From positions 20,713,001-20,777,000 of the forward strand of contig OZ005620.1 in NCBI GenBank assembly GCA_963930655.1: DNA of 64,000 nt. The letters are read 5' to 3'. The translations under genes were made by a program, and so were the position numbers. Below the pieces are notes generated by a model. The model saw nothing but the letters and a program-made list of their open reading frames with translations, was not told where the DNA came from and searched no databases. Shown piece after piece: positions 37,691 through 51,024 of this stretch (position 1 is the first letter of the stretch; the number at the start of each line of letters is the position of its first letter). This DNA is from Myrica gale (Eukaryota; Streptophyta; Magnoliopsida; Fagales; Myricaceae).

Positions 37691-38245
37691 AAGTTTAAAT
37701 ATTCATTTGGAAGAAAATTGTAGAATTATGATAAAAGTGTGAATATTTAAGTGATGTTAAAGTTGTAATGGTATGCGTGCAGAAGTTGTTAAAAGAGATT
37801 GATATTTATAAAAAAACATTGTATTGGAATACGTGTTTTTTTTTGTGATGTTTGGATTGTAAATATAAAAGTACGATGTAAATCCTAAAAATTTGGTGTA
37901 AACGAACATAGCCTAAGTGTTGGGAGCTCCTGCCTGACTTGATGATAGTTCACCCCTAAAGGGTCTTTTTTGTTCAAGAAAAACAAAAACTAAAACACAG
38001 AAGGTGTATTTCGAGTAAACAAAATATGATGGCTCACCTTCTGTTTTTCCGTTGAAGGTTAGTATGGGTGAGGATCAATCATCGTGTTCTCAAATGCTTT
38101 AGAGGAATGTAGTCGAAGCTATATAATTTAAGTTCTCGATTTTGTAAAGGTTTTTTTCCCCAATAAATCAACTTGACATTCAAATAAGAGAACAAATGTT
38201 CATATTGTATTTGTTAATCTTCTTTGTGACTAGAGATACCAAGGA

Positions 38246-38592
38246 TGTAACAATCCAATATCGGCTCAGAAACAACTAAGACGACTTCATATAAACTTGG
38301 AGACACTTCTACTTGGCAAGCTGGTTTCCAGGATATGAATCTACAAGCCTCTTATGTGGGTTCGTTATACAAATGATATCAGAGCCGACAATGGGCTCCT
38401 GTGCTATCCCGCCACCTCGCCTACAAAGTGGTCGGCCATGGATCTAGTGTATAAGCACAGTCCCAACTTGGTGAATAGAAGTCTCGTGGTGCCTGACCAA
38501 CATAGGCATTGATCTTAAAAGGGTGGGGGTTATGTAAACTTGGAGATACCTCCACCTAGCAAGCCTTTTTTTCGGATGTGAATCTCCAATAT
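38246..38592 (+). mobile_element. TRIM-like LTR retrotransposon remnant
   Basis: A direct repeat starts TGTAACAATCC at 38246 and ends ...GTTATACA at about 38371. It is followed one base later by ATGATATCAGAGCCGAC, close to the TGGTATCAGAGCC primer-binding site complementary to initiator tRNA-Met. A second, partial copy of the repeat (TAAACTTGGAGATACCTCC, then AGCAAGCC and GATGTGAATCTCCA) lies at about 38534-38592. The very short LTRs and lack of coding capacity fit a terminal-repeat retrotransposon in miniature, with the 3' LTR incomplete. Confidence 0.5.
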
Positions 38593-38903
38593 TCTGAAAA
38601 CAGAAATGGAGGAATTAAGTGATGTTTGGTAGCCTAAAATTTCTGAAAATTTAATAGGGGTGTCAAAATTTTAAATTGATTTCATTGATATGGACTTGAA
38701 TCGTGTATGAGCTTTCTTTTGTACTTCCGGTAAATTGTTACAGACAACAGGGTGCTTACAAAGTAGATTCCTATGAGATGTACAAGTAATGGAATATGAT
38801 CTTTGATAATCAGTTATTATCTCTCGCCCAATCAATCACCAGGATGTAAGGAACATCCTATTATTTCTTGATTGGCCAAAAAAATCATGTGCTTCCGCTA
38901 CAG

Positions 38904-41900
38904 CTATGTCTTCTTGGCCTGCAGGATTGACGAATGAGCAATGAGTTCCAAAAGGATAACAAGTAGCAGTTCACTTTTAATGAAGCAACACAAACACATA
39001 AAGTGCTCGTGCATTGAGGATTTTACAAACCCTAGATTCATTAACAGTAGCAGATGGCAGAAAGAAGTGTACTAAGCAAAAACAGTAGTGCAAGCATAAT
39101 CTTCTACACCTGGTTTCTCTAGTCAGCAAAGTGGCTTCATTCCAACATAAATTTTAAGAATTTATGATTCATTCCTAATCGCTCGGACATTTAGGAAAGG
39201 GTGATGATTAGTGTGTCAATATAAAAAATACCCACCAAAGAAAAAGGGTCAGTTGATGATCAAATTCAAAATTTGGGACAAGTTTAGTGATAACCAACAT
39301 GAAAAAAACTATCCAAAGTTATATACACTAAGACAGCACGGCAGTGAACTCTTGGCCAAATTGTGATGTTCCGCAGTTTCTTCTTATTTCAGGAAAGGTT
39401 TCGAATTCAAAATCAAGATTATGTAAAAATTCCAAGAAAAAAACTTACCTTTTTTAAATATTTCTTTTGGAGTTTCATTGCCCCAGAGCAAGCTTTTTTG
39501 GCATCTAGGTTTCCGGTTATGTCGTTCAATATCTGGAAAAATTATAAACAAAAGAAGAGGATGAGAAAATGATTGAGAATGAGACAGGGAAAGTGATAAA
39601 GCAACATATAATGTATGAAATATGCTTCATCAGTAGCCGACTACTGTTTCCTCATGACTTAAATTAAGACAATAAGAACATAGCAACCGGTACTTGAAAG
39701 AATGCAAGAGAAGGCGGAAATCCTTTCTGCTCCTCTTTTCAAAGAAAAGAATATTAGTCAAGGTCAGTAGGTGAATTTTACTGCTGCACATCTCTAATCC
39801 TACAAAATGCCTGTCTTTTTGGTGCTGGGGAGAGGGGGACCACAAGAAGGAATGAAGGGGAGTCATTTAAGCAACATTGAATCTATTACCAATGCCAATC
39901 CTGTCCATTCTTACCACCAGAATTAACACTTGCATTTTTACCATCTCCTCACTTGTGTTCTCCACTTTATTTAGAAGAGTATCCATCTAAAATCATCAGA
40001 ATAATGGAGCATTTCAAAGCATTGCAAGTAATCAACTCATCAAACTAACCTTGACAACATCATCGAGGCCCCGAGCCTCTTGCAGGAGCTTTGAGCTCTT
40101 ATCTTTTAAGACACTAGCAACAAGGAAAACAGAGATGGGGAGGGGGCCTTCTGGATTATTTGCTCCATTTTTCATATTTTCCCTTTCGTATTTTCCACAG
40201 TGACGTGTCGACTTTGCTTTTCCTTTAGATCCCTCAGATTTTTCACTAGCTGAATCGGGCTCTTCATACATAGAGAACAAGTCAGGGTCGTATTCCAGGG
40301 CCCACATCATCTGTTAAAAGCTCAAACAACAAGAAAATACCTATTAAAAGCATTAGAGACAAGTCCAACGTGCAATAATACCAAGAAGTACAGACTCTAA
40401 GAATATAACAGTAACTTTAATGCGCAACAACTATCATAGACGCATGCATGGACACAGGCAGGAAAATGAGCAAAATAGCAAAAAAAAAAAAAACGTGGAA
40501 GAACAAAAGCACAATAAAGCATCTTCACATGCATGCTCAAGGCCAATGGATTAATGCAGTATGAAACACCCTTAAGGTACAAGATTTCCTTAATCAATCC
40601 CTTCTGCATCAGTTAGTTGGCTTCCCAACTGGGAGGACCATATCCATGCTCAGAACCGAAGTGAGAAGGAATCCTTCTTGAACGGATAAACAAAGTCAAA
40701 AGACACCTTTTCTATCATTCTTCTTTTAAAGAAAAAGCATAAAGAGATCAAAACCAGTGGCTTCAGCCTCTGTACATGTTCCTGGTTTCTTCTTTACTAA
40801 ATCGTCATTTATATAAGCCTAAATCGCATTCCATGAATTATACAAAGATGGGGACAGAGATGGTAAACGTCATATCTACCAATCATCTTGTGGTACTTCA
40901 TAAGTTAATGCACTATTTTTTAACCTACAGATCACGCCAACTCACTGCACTTCAAACATTTGGAAGTTTTAGTTAACCCTAGGTTTAGGTGAAGAGTAAG
41001 TCTTTGCTGAAATACATGTGCAATATTTCTGTAGCAACAACCTTTTCCTAGGAAAAGGTTAGGGCAACATCATGTTAATTTTCTCAACATTTGATTTGAC
41101 AAGACCAAAATCATCAACAATCAATTATTTATAAATTAGAATCACAGAACAACAAAGAAAATGAGAAAGATAGAATGGAAGTTGAATCCTACCTCCCAAA
41201 GATACAATGAGTCACAAAAAGAGAATTCTCTACGGAATAGAACCATGAGCATCCGAAAAGCAAATAGATAATTACCGCCACCTAGTGTCTCTGTGCTCCA
41301 AGATTAAAAAAAAAAGGTTTTGCTGTTACTTACTTTTCTTGAGAATTAAATCAAGGGATGTGCAAGAAAATAGAAATATATAATGATTTATCACAAGACA
41401 AAGTAATTTCAACTGTTGATAAAAAGGTACAGTAACAACTAGTCTGATTATTTTCTAGGCAACACATTCTATACTAACCATAGTTGATAGTGAATCATGA
41501 TTCGCTAAATGGCCCTTGTAGCTGAGGACTGAATGTACACCAATAGAACAAGGAAAATCTTCATAATTGATTTAAAAGCATACTGATGTTTGAGTTGCTC
41601 TGTCGGTGCAGACTATTAATTCAAAAAAGATGCTAAGGTACACACTGTCTTTCTCCCTAATCCTTGATCCGTATTATATGGTAGTAAGAGATATCTTCAA
41701 AATGAATGACTTCAACGTTTTGAATTTTACCACCAGTTGTAATTTGAAACATTTGAGATGCCCCCATTACCAACTCGACAAAAGAAAAAGCCATTGAGAG
41801 TTTCCTAATGCTCCTCTCTTTGTTCTCTAAATATACTTCCCAATTTCAATATTCGTGTGACCTCTCTAGGTCTGGCTTTCAAGTGAGAGAACCATGCTCC

Positions 41901-44900
41901 TTCCTTTTCATTGCATTTTGGGTTTGATGGGTTGTGCCAAAGAAGGTGGAAGATGTGCTCTTTAGTTGGCAAGGTCTCTTTGACCTTCATGAAAATAGCA
42001 TAATTTGGAATGCTTGTCCTCTTTGCCACGTATGGACACCAAGGAGAGAAAGGAAAAATTGTAGTTTGGTGGCTTTAGAAAAGTAAATGGCGAGAATGAA
42101 TCTCTTTTCTTGAACACGGGACCAGTAGTTTGCTGTAACTGGAGGGCTTTCTAGTCCTTCTCTAATTTGTAAATATTAGATTTTATAGGCAGTGATTTTT
42201 AGCTAAGTTGTCTAGAATAGACCCAGAAGACTGCCTTCTCAATTCGACAGTATTTTTTTATTAGTGAAAAAATCTCATGATATTTTTGCAACTGCTCTTG
42301 AATAGTGATTTTCAGACTAATGTTTGGTAGCAGACCCCATAGCTCAACGGTCCAGAATGCTTTCACCAGTCTGTTATTACCTACATCTTTTACCAATAAC
42401 AAGGGTGAGTTACAAATGCATAACTGCTACATCTTCGGTAGTGTTAACAGGGAAAGCTTTTCTATGAGAAATTTATTTGCTAACTTTTTTCAATTGGAGA
42501 AGTATTGTAAGCTAACTATGAATGAGTACACACATTGTTAAGGAAGTACCTAAGTGCTGATGAAGTTTTGGATCAATAACTTGAGTTATTGCAGCCAAAT
42601 TGCTAAGTTGTGCCTCCACCCCAACTGAGCTATCGGTGCATCTGAAATTTCCTCGCTAAAGAGTTTCAAATCAGAACACACACCATAAGGAAATGGAATT
42701 GATCCTTGAAATAAAAAGTGTAGTAACAAAAATGAAAGCTCTTCAAGATCAATATAGAACAAATCACATACGATGGCACAGAGGTTGGTTACTTGTAAAC
42801 TGAAAAGAACACAAGTGTGCGCACCTATCTAGACGAGAATTCTGAAACGGGAAAATTTTGAAAAACCTTAAGATATACCAAAGATTGGACAAAAATATAG
42901 CTCATTATCTTCAATTGACATATTTGTCCATTCTTTGACATCAGATGGTTTAACATACAGTGTTTTCCTTCTATAAAAAGTTTTAGTCCTACTGGATTGG
43001 ATAGATCAAATCCTTTCCTCTCATAGTTTTTGAAGAGAGATAAACTAATGCGAAACCTTGGTTAGGATGCATGAGATAGAAGCAGCCAAAAAAGAATATA
43101 TAATATACTTGGCAAACTTTTAGTTCTCTGATTTTTAACATCATTGTAAGCTATGGTAGTAGCATGATGCTATACTACAATAAATTCAAAATGAGAGAGT
43201 AAAGTTGGAGTTGCCCACCATATATAGGCACTGAAAAAAAACTCTATAGAATACATGCAAAATCAAGTTCAAGTGGTAATCACTAGGATACACTCCAACG
43301 AAATAATGGAGAAAATTATAAACGCATCCTATCCTTGTACAAAAATCCTCTTTAAAGCCCTGTAAAGAAAAGCAATTACAAGATCCATCCGAGCAGTATA
43401 AATTTGATATTATCCTAAGAAGATAATAAAATGTTGTATGTCACCAAAAACCAGCAGGAGATAACTAATAATAAGGTACTTATTAACGGTAACCAAGTAT
43501 ACTAATTAAAAGTGATATCATGACCTACAAAATAGTCTATGGGACAAAATAAGTACCAATCTGCGCATCAACCGTTCAAAGCACCAAAATGCATCTGCTT
43601 CATCTTCAAGAAGGATTATCATGGGGGAGCAGAGATCACTCATTCCTGCTCAGCATTGTAGTAAAGTTTAGGTGACGAACTTACAACTTTTTGTCTTAGG
43701 GTACATAAGAAATGATAATTGTCAACTCTTGCTATGCAAGGAAATAAGGTTAGCGAGAAAAATCTCAATGGAACAAATATTGGTATAAGAATGCTAGACC
43801 CATACATCATATATCAAATAATCTACGTTACAATTGTTTGCCACTTCATTTTTTAATTAATGTTAAAAACAAGCAAACAACATTTATGAGAACACTGTAA
43901 AAAATAAGACCAACAAGCTAGCTTAGCCATAAACCATAACAAGATATGTTTGAGGGATGGAGAAGGCTGCCTCTCTTATAGGCCAAAATTGGACATTAAT
44001 GAACACAAAAATAGGGGGAAAGCTCACAAAATTAATATTCTAGATATTTATACACTCTAAACTGAATAGAGGACGCCTGATGTGTGTCCCTATCTGTTAC
44101 CCTCAAGTTGGATGCTTAACTCGGAACTTAAGAATGTGATACACATTATCCCCATCTGATCTTTTCTCTCTTTTCTGTCGCAAAGCTCATCCTACCAACC
44201 ATAACAAATTAATCTACAGACTACAAGTCATTATTGATAAGTTAACAACTGAGTAGCAAAGCCAGTGAAAATGGAGATCTGGATATACAATCGATTGAGC
44301 AGATATCCAACCTACCAATGACAGTTATCATTTTAGCAAGCCCTTAATAAGTCTTCAAACGTCTGTTTTAATAACCCACCTTGACAATAGCCGACATCGG
44401 TATCTATCCAGGCATAAACAGCAAGAATATCCCAAAGTTTTGATAAGTTTTCTTGCTTCTCATAAAACACCAAGGTACGGTCAGTCCGAACCACATCAAG
44501 ACCTGAAGTTGATATTAAGCCAACAAGAAAAAGGTCATCTACTAAATAAATTTAAGTACAACAATGCAATTATGACTAACAAAAATAAAGTGAGATTGAC
44601 AATTCACGCCAGACAATAGACCAATACTTCAACCTCAAACAAGTGAAAACTAAGGGTTTCAAACAGAACAGAGTGCATCAAACCAGGTGATTTATGAGAT
44701 ATCTTGGATAGCATTTTAATTTCTTTGCCAAGTTACAGCACCAACCACAAAGAAAATCAAGCCAAAAGCTTGCTGATTAAACCAAATTACCAAGTCCATA
44801 CAAAAAGATTGAACCATAATATGTAAAACATAACCACTACTCCATCCGTCTTGTATTGAGCGCCACTTTGACAATACGTAGCTTTCGTTCTCAAGGGACA

Positions 44901-47900
44901 TACACTACACGACAAGCCAAATTGGCAAAAGACAAAACTCATTATGGGATAAAGGAAGTAAAAAAAAGTGATTATAACAGAAGTAATTGAAACAACTCAA
45001 AGAACCCAGGATTAAAATGCAAAGATGTATTTACAGAAATTTCATCGAAATAAATTGACATTTAAATTTTTTCTAAAAATAAGCAAGAGAGACAGACAGA
45101 GGGAGAGAGATGAACATACAAGATTCCAGACTCAGGGACTTATGCTGAATCAAGTTTACATAGAAGGTATTTTGTGAAACATTGTGATAAGGTATCTAAT
45201 GCATGTTAAACATCTGTGGGTAAGCCCAGATGCATGCATCTAATACGTGCTCATCACCAAGCGCAAGGTATCATAATAAAGTGTGATACAATAAGTACTT
45301 TCCAAGCTAAGTTAATGATGAAATACAAGGGGTAAAAGTCAAGTCTTATCCACAGAAAAAAAGAAAAGAAAAAGTAAGCTTTCTAAATAAAAGATGCCAC
45401 CAACCTATTTGATGGAGAGTAAGCATCCACTGAATTACTTTCTTATCATTCGTTGTTTCCAAACCACTCACTGTGCTTGTGGCTTTAATGTCAGCCCCTC
45501 CATTGTCTTGAGAAGGTAAAGCTTGTCCCTTGTCTCGATTTGATTCTAGAAGTACTAATGGCTCTTGGATGGGCTGACCATCCTCATTGATAACAGGTGC
45601 TGTTATAAATCTACCACTTCCAACAACAGGAAACATTTGGCGGCACTCTTCCTTCCACCGAGCATATTGCATCCTGAAGGAGTAGACAAGAGATATATAC
45701 TTTACTTTTTATAGTCTCCAAATATCAGATACTGCACCAAATCCAATCTCTGCAACAGTAAAATTATAGTCAATCTGAAAATAACAGATCTCAACAAGTT
45801 AGAACAAGGGCTCCCAATGCTGTAGTGGTAACATTGAATGTTAATTATTTTTTCACTGGGACGTTAATAATAAACTCACTGCAATGTTGTCACTTTAATT
45901 CGATTGTTCAGGGAGAAGATAGGTTATTTCAGACATAAAGTGGTCGTTATATCCTCCTAAACCTAAAGGACAGGAGAACATATTGGCTATATAGCACATA
46001 ACATGTGAGCATAATTAACTGGAGCAAAAAAAGAATCAAGCATGATCAGTCATATGAACACCTCAAGTAGCAACAAAACCCAATCTCTTCTGAACTCTTT
46101 CCCTAGGTGCTCACCCCACAATTCTTGACATACCTTGAATTTTGTATTTCGTGATAAAGGAACAACATACTACCTTCGACGTTGTCGTATCTGGTCTCGT
46201 TCATCAAATGTACTCTTAGGATCATAACAACCAAGTAGAAACTCCCATACTTCTCCTCTAATTGATGGATGTATCCCCTAATTTGGAAAATAAATGAAAG
46301 AATCTTAAAAAGTATCACCGCTAACAGGTTGGTTTCCCTCATAGAAAAAAATCCAATAAGGATGACACAAAAAATGTAAATATCTCCATACTGAAGGAAT
46401 AGAGTAGATTCCAATGTAATTGAGCGCAAAACACAAATTTCATATTCTACAAAGTGATTGTGCTCAGTATTCATTACTTTTTTTTTATAACCCAGGAGCT
46501 CCCAAGGCCGGGCCACTTCGTGTACCCGGCCCTACAAGCCAACCTAGGGGCATGTGTCAGGACCCCACTTAACACACCCCAGATAAGTCAGGGGCGATAA
46601 TGGCGATGTTGGGGCTCGAACTTGGGACATGTGAGAACTCAAACCGTTGCCTTACCACCAGACTAAACCCTTCGGGGTAGCTCAGTATTCATTATTGATT
46701 TATACATAATTAGCAGATCTTTTGCTTATCAAAGATGAAAAAAGTGACATACAAGTTTTAGCCACAATGGATGATAGGGATATAATAGTTAATAACATAA
46801 TAAAGCATATATAGGTGATTTTTTTTTATACATAAATTGGCAGAGTATGGTCAAGATAAAGTCATCAAACAACTAAACCACTTTGTTTAGAGCTGTCAGA
46901 AGAGGAAAAGGGAGAAACAAAATCAACTAGACCTGGTACATGAGGAATTCATACGTGATGAAAATCACATCAAATATGTACTTGGAGTAAATGTTGGAAA
47001 TTCTAGTGTCAAGGCAATCATATGATAATGTTGCCTAGACAAGATCGTTGAGATAATCAAGTTGAAAGATGGGAAAATGTCAATAAATACTATGTTACAA
47101 TTTATTAGGTCATCTGACATTTTTATGGAACATTTCTAAACATTGTGCTCTTTGTTGTTGCTAACTTTTGCTCCCATCTTGATAAGAATGAAATTTGCAT
47201 ATTCATTTAGTTGCTGTAACTTCTTTTGTACATCTGATGAATGACTAAAAGTGATACAGCAGTAGAATACAACATGCTATTTTAAGGAAATACTACTGAA
47301 AGTCTTTAAGATCCGAAAATAAGCACATGTTCATATTATTGCACCATGATCTTTGGATCATATGGCCTCTCCTCCATAAGGGACGACATTATAAGAAAGT
47401 GACTGTTTTGTAGGAGTCTGTTACTCGTGTTTACCCTTTCAGAATTCAAAGAGAAAAGAAAAAGAAAAGACGAAAAAGAAAAAGAAAAAGAAAAAGCGGA
47501 AGTAACTTATCCATCAAATACAGACTGATTAATTCTCCATGTCCACATTATCCAGTTGTAAGGACAGAGATTTGCATGGTTTCCCAAACTATAGATATCT
47601 AATGTATCAAGAACAATAGCTATACTATGACGCAAATAGATTTCATACTATAACAATAGACTTTTAACATACTTTTTGGCAGGTTGTCAACCATGAAGAG
47701 GGACTTACCCCACGATAGATTCGACTTAGGGTCTTGCCTATATTCAGATACCCATCTGGGGTGAATGCAGCATGCCATTTCCTTACACTTAGAGTTTTAC
47801 CTGCCTGCATAAGCAGATTAAAAGTAGAAGGCTGAATGATATAATCATAAACCAGAGAATGTATTATGAACTGGAAATCTCGTTCTAAAGTAATACTCAT

Positions 47901-48557
47901 GGTCGGTTCATAAACATGGCTTCTCTGTTACACAAGACGTTCTTATTGCAGAAGGAACACCATCAAAATTTTGATAAGGTGACAAAGAAATAGCAGAGAG
48001 ACATCATTAGTTCTCCAATGCAATCCATAACGAAGTATCAAGAATGGTAAACTAATAAATGCGTATGACTAGTTCTAGTTTTTTTTTCGTCTGTTTTCAT
48101 ATATTTTCTTTTTTTGGGTTCCACTATTCAGTACTTCGACTACCCTCTCATCTATAGGTTGCGCGAGAGAATTTTTCTATGGGTGGGTCCAAATTATGGG
48201 AATCTCTAGTATCGACAAAAGCATAAATTTCCACCATAAACTAATCCACATTTCAATATAATGCACGCACTCCTGAATCCAGATTAACATTTGCCCATAA
48301 TCGTCAAACACTTATCAATACCATTCACAATAGGATACAGATTACCCAATACCACGATCTTCACGTCAAATTCATCCAAATTAAGACAATGAGAATCTAA
48401 AAGCAATTCAAAAGGGTATCTACGAAGCCAGAAGTTAAAAAAAAAAAATCACAAAGAACCTTCGGACCTTGATCTTGAAGCGGGTTTTTGGAACATCAGT
48501 GCATTCGGGCCGGACCTGGTAGAAAGAATCAGCAGGAGCTCCATGGTCCTTCCACAT
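38904..48557 (-). CDS. TBC-domain Rab GTPase-activating protein (TBC1D15/GYP7-like)
   Basis: Twelve coding exons, in transcription order 48557-48468, 47804-47709, 46277-46174, 45673-45405, 44502-44380, 43645-43557, 42655-42550, 41290-41193, 40310-40050, 39986-39915, 39532-39449 and 38918-38904, give 468 residues with consistent phases. The protein starts MWKDHGAPADSFYQVRPECT. It carries an N-terminal segment (KTLSVRKWHAAFTPDGYLNI), then a TBC domain with both catalytic fingers: IGLDVVR (IxxDxxR, Arg192) and YCQ (Gln227). TBC proteins accelerate GTP hydrolysis by Rab GTPases in vesicle traffic. Exon 10 (72 bases, MDTLLNKVENTSEEMV...) is phase-neutral and not one I remember from Arabidopsis homologues; it could be a cassette exon. 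A SINE lies in intron 2. Confidence 0.92.
46477..46679 (-). mobile_element. tRNA-derived SINE, 203 bp, with 15-bp target duplication
   Basis: On the minus strand it begins with a pol III A box (TAGTCTGGTGGTAAGG; plus 46650-46666) and a B box (AAGTTCGAGCCCC; plus 46611-46623). A GC-rich body follows, then an A-rich tail (plus-strand T9 at 46479-46487). The flanks are the identical 15-mer GCTCAGTATTCATTA at 46462-46476 and 46680-46694, a perfect target duplication, so insertion was fairly recent. It sits in intron 2 of the TBC gene in the gene's own orientation. Confidence 0.9.
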
Positions 48558-49483
48558 TTCCAGAATACCAAAAACAGCAGAAACTCAAAAGCACTATTCT
48601 TGCGTTGGAAATAAAGATATCCCAAGAACCACCAACGCTCAGGAGCTGGAACCCCCACCTTGAAAAATCAACAAGATCCCAAAAAAGTTATCGTCCGAGA
48701 CTGCTGAGAGAAAGGTTGAATGTACGGATCAGGAGCTGGTAAAGACCAAGCTTCGAACGACCAAGTAAACATTAAAATAAAATCGAGAATAACAAAATGG
48801 AAAATATTCCGTTTTTCTTGTTTTCTGTCTTTTATCTGTTTTTTTTTTTAAATATGGAGTTTGTGAAGGCAGTTGCCAGTTGGTGGTGGTTCTGATCATG
48901 GACATTTTCATGCTGTATTACTCTGTCAAAGGAGGAGGGGTCGTGGTGTGGTTCCCACCTCTCAGACACCCACATCCACCAGTGGCCGATTAATGCGTTA
49001 AGTTTACGTTCCTCCCGTTTCTCTTCTCTCTCTCTCTTCACAAAAATATTCTCCACGATTTTACCCATTTCTGAAAAAAGAAAAACAATTCTATTTTTTG
49101 CTTCCATTAGTTCTTCACCTCAAGTTTTTCTTTCTCAATAACATTATTAATGTTTTTTTCTTTTCCTTTTTTTCCCGAGATTTTCTTTATTATTATTCAA
49201 TGAGATTTTTTTCCCTGGAATTTTGATTGGACGGTAGAGGGTGGGGGTGAGAGAGCAAAAGAGACATGGCACCAAGGAGGATGGGTCTCGCTTATCAGCC
49301 AACAATTTTGTTTTCAATGAACGACAAAACGAGGTCGTCGGAATTTTGGAACAAAAGAGAAAAGATGCTGCCTACCTGTCAAGGCCCTGATTTTAGTTGT
49401 AGTTTTCTTACCTAATCCTAATGGCTCTAAACAAGCCATAAACTAAAGTCTTCTTTCAAGTCCTTGGATATTATTTTATTTTA
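48558..49483. other. TBC gene promoter side, no other gene seen
   Basis: This should hold the TBC leader and promoter, read on the minus strand. Pyrimidine-rich stretches (TCTCTCTCTC around 49025) occur. Frames here are short and unrecognised. No clear TATA box is visible. Confidence 0.4.
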
Positions 49484-49868
49484 GGGAAATTAAAAATTTA
49501 GTCACTGAGTTTATACCACACTGACGATTTAGTCACTAAGTTTCATTTTTTGACAATATGGTTACATAGTTATGACAATCTGGTCTTCCCGTCAAATCTC
49601 CGTTAATTTTTAACGAAATAGAATGCGGTCGACCGCTAGATGAAGCGGTCAATCGCTTGATGAAGCGGTCGACCGCTTCAAGTTACCTTTGCCACAACAG
49701 TAAACAAACCGGTCGACCATTATTTCGATTAAAAAATTAACGGAGGTTTGACATAAAAACCAGATCGTCACAACTATGTATTCTCAATGACCATATCGTC
49801 AAAAAATGAAACATAGTAACTAAATCGTCAGTGTGACATAAACTCAGTAACTAAATTGTCATTTTTTC
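49484..49868. mobile_element. MULE-type MITE, 385 bp, with GCGGTCGACCGC palindromes
   Basis: The left arm (GGGAAATTAAAAATTTAGTC then ACTGAGTTTATACCACACTG) and the inverted right arm are homologous over about 120 bases. The 9-mer TTTATTTTA flanks both sides exactly (49475-49483 and 49869-49877). The centre holds three near-repeats of GAAGCGGTCGACCGCTT-type palindromes between about 49626 and 49682 and a GGTCGACC variant near 49713. Confidence 0.85.
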
Positions 49869-50550
49869 TTTATTTTAATATAAAAACATACCAGCAGTGA
49901 GAACAGGGCTCCACAAATTTTACCACAGAACATGGGCTGCTAAAATTTTGGGATTAAGGCCAGTATAAGTTTGGCGAATATGGGCCTTGACGAACAACCC
50001 ATAATTCTACCATACAAAAGCTTAAAAAGGCTTGATTCGAGTTCAGGCTCTGGTTTGGTTTTGAAATTGGGTTATATTTTTGTAGGTATATGCGCACTTT
50101 CACTCATGCATGGCTGAGATCCATGTTTTTTTGGACCGGGCTCCTCTGCAATACTTAGGGTATTGCACGAGGAGCAATTCGACAAATCCAGACCGTTCAA
50201 TTCAAATGGAGGGTCCGCAAAATGCCATCTCATCAATCCGCGTGAAACAAAATGACATCTCATCAATCCGGGTGAAACTCTAGTTCAAAATTTAAAAAGC
50301 CCTCTAACGTCTGTTTAACGCCGTTGTTTGTTGTCTCCGACTTATCTTATTCTTCCTCTTCTTTCCTTTTTTGGCAGACTTCTGCATCATTCGTCCCACA
50401 TGCGTGCCGAGCAGTTCCTCCAGCTCCGAGTCCCTGATTTGTTGTTGTTTCCTTTCTTCGATTTTTCTGCATTTTCTGGGTAATCACACAAACATTGTTG
50501 GGGCGGGGTGGAGTTTTAAAATTTATGTTGTAAGAAATTTAACTACGATC

Positions 50551-50790
50551 ATGGCAAGCAGTACCCTTCTTGCTGGAGAACTTGCTAAGCGAAATAGGGA
50601 GACCGGATCCACAATTGATGCTTTGAACCACACTACGACAGATAATAGCAACATGGAAGCAATTCTCCCACCAAAGAATAAGGAATGCAAATCAGACTGG
50701 AAAATGGCCATCTATCAATCCACCCAAGAAATTGATCACAAGCCATCAATATCACTGAAAATTACAGAACCCCTGCGTCTCCCGCGTTAA
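50551..50790 (+). pseudogene. ORF of unknown origin inside the Pack-MULE-like element
   Basis: The frame opens MASSTLLAGELAKRNRETGS and runs 79 residues to TAA after SLKITEPLRLPR. It is hydrophilic with no membrane segment or motif I recognise. Its position behind a leader-like stretch with a possible GTAATCAC donor suggests a captured exon. It may be part of the element's own transcript, but nothing proves expression. Confidence 0.3.
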
Positions 50791-51024
50791 AAAGACCAAA
50801 AACATGTGCCTGGAGATAAGAGAAGCTGTAATCAATTAATTCTTTCATCAATTCTCCTTGACCAGAAGCGGTTTCCTGTGGCTGGCACTAGACAGAATCA
50901 AACTGTCGTATTCTCCTTAGGACTCACCTCTGCCATGGTTGGTGATACTTGGTAAATATGGTAAATGGCATGATATATCGAGAGACCTGAATATTCTTTT
51001 TGTACTGCTATGTTCTCATATCCA

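Noticed and set aside
46605-46670. Possible tRNA gene (A and B boxes)
   Set aside because: No cloverleaf, and it is bounded by a perfect 15-bp target duplication and an A tail, so it is a SINE.
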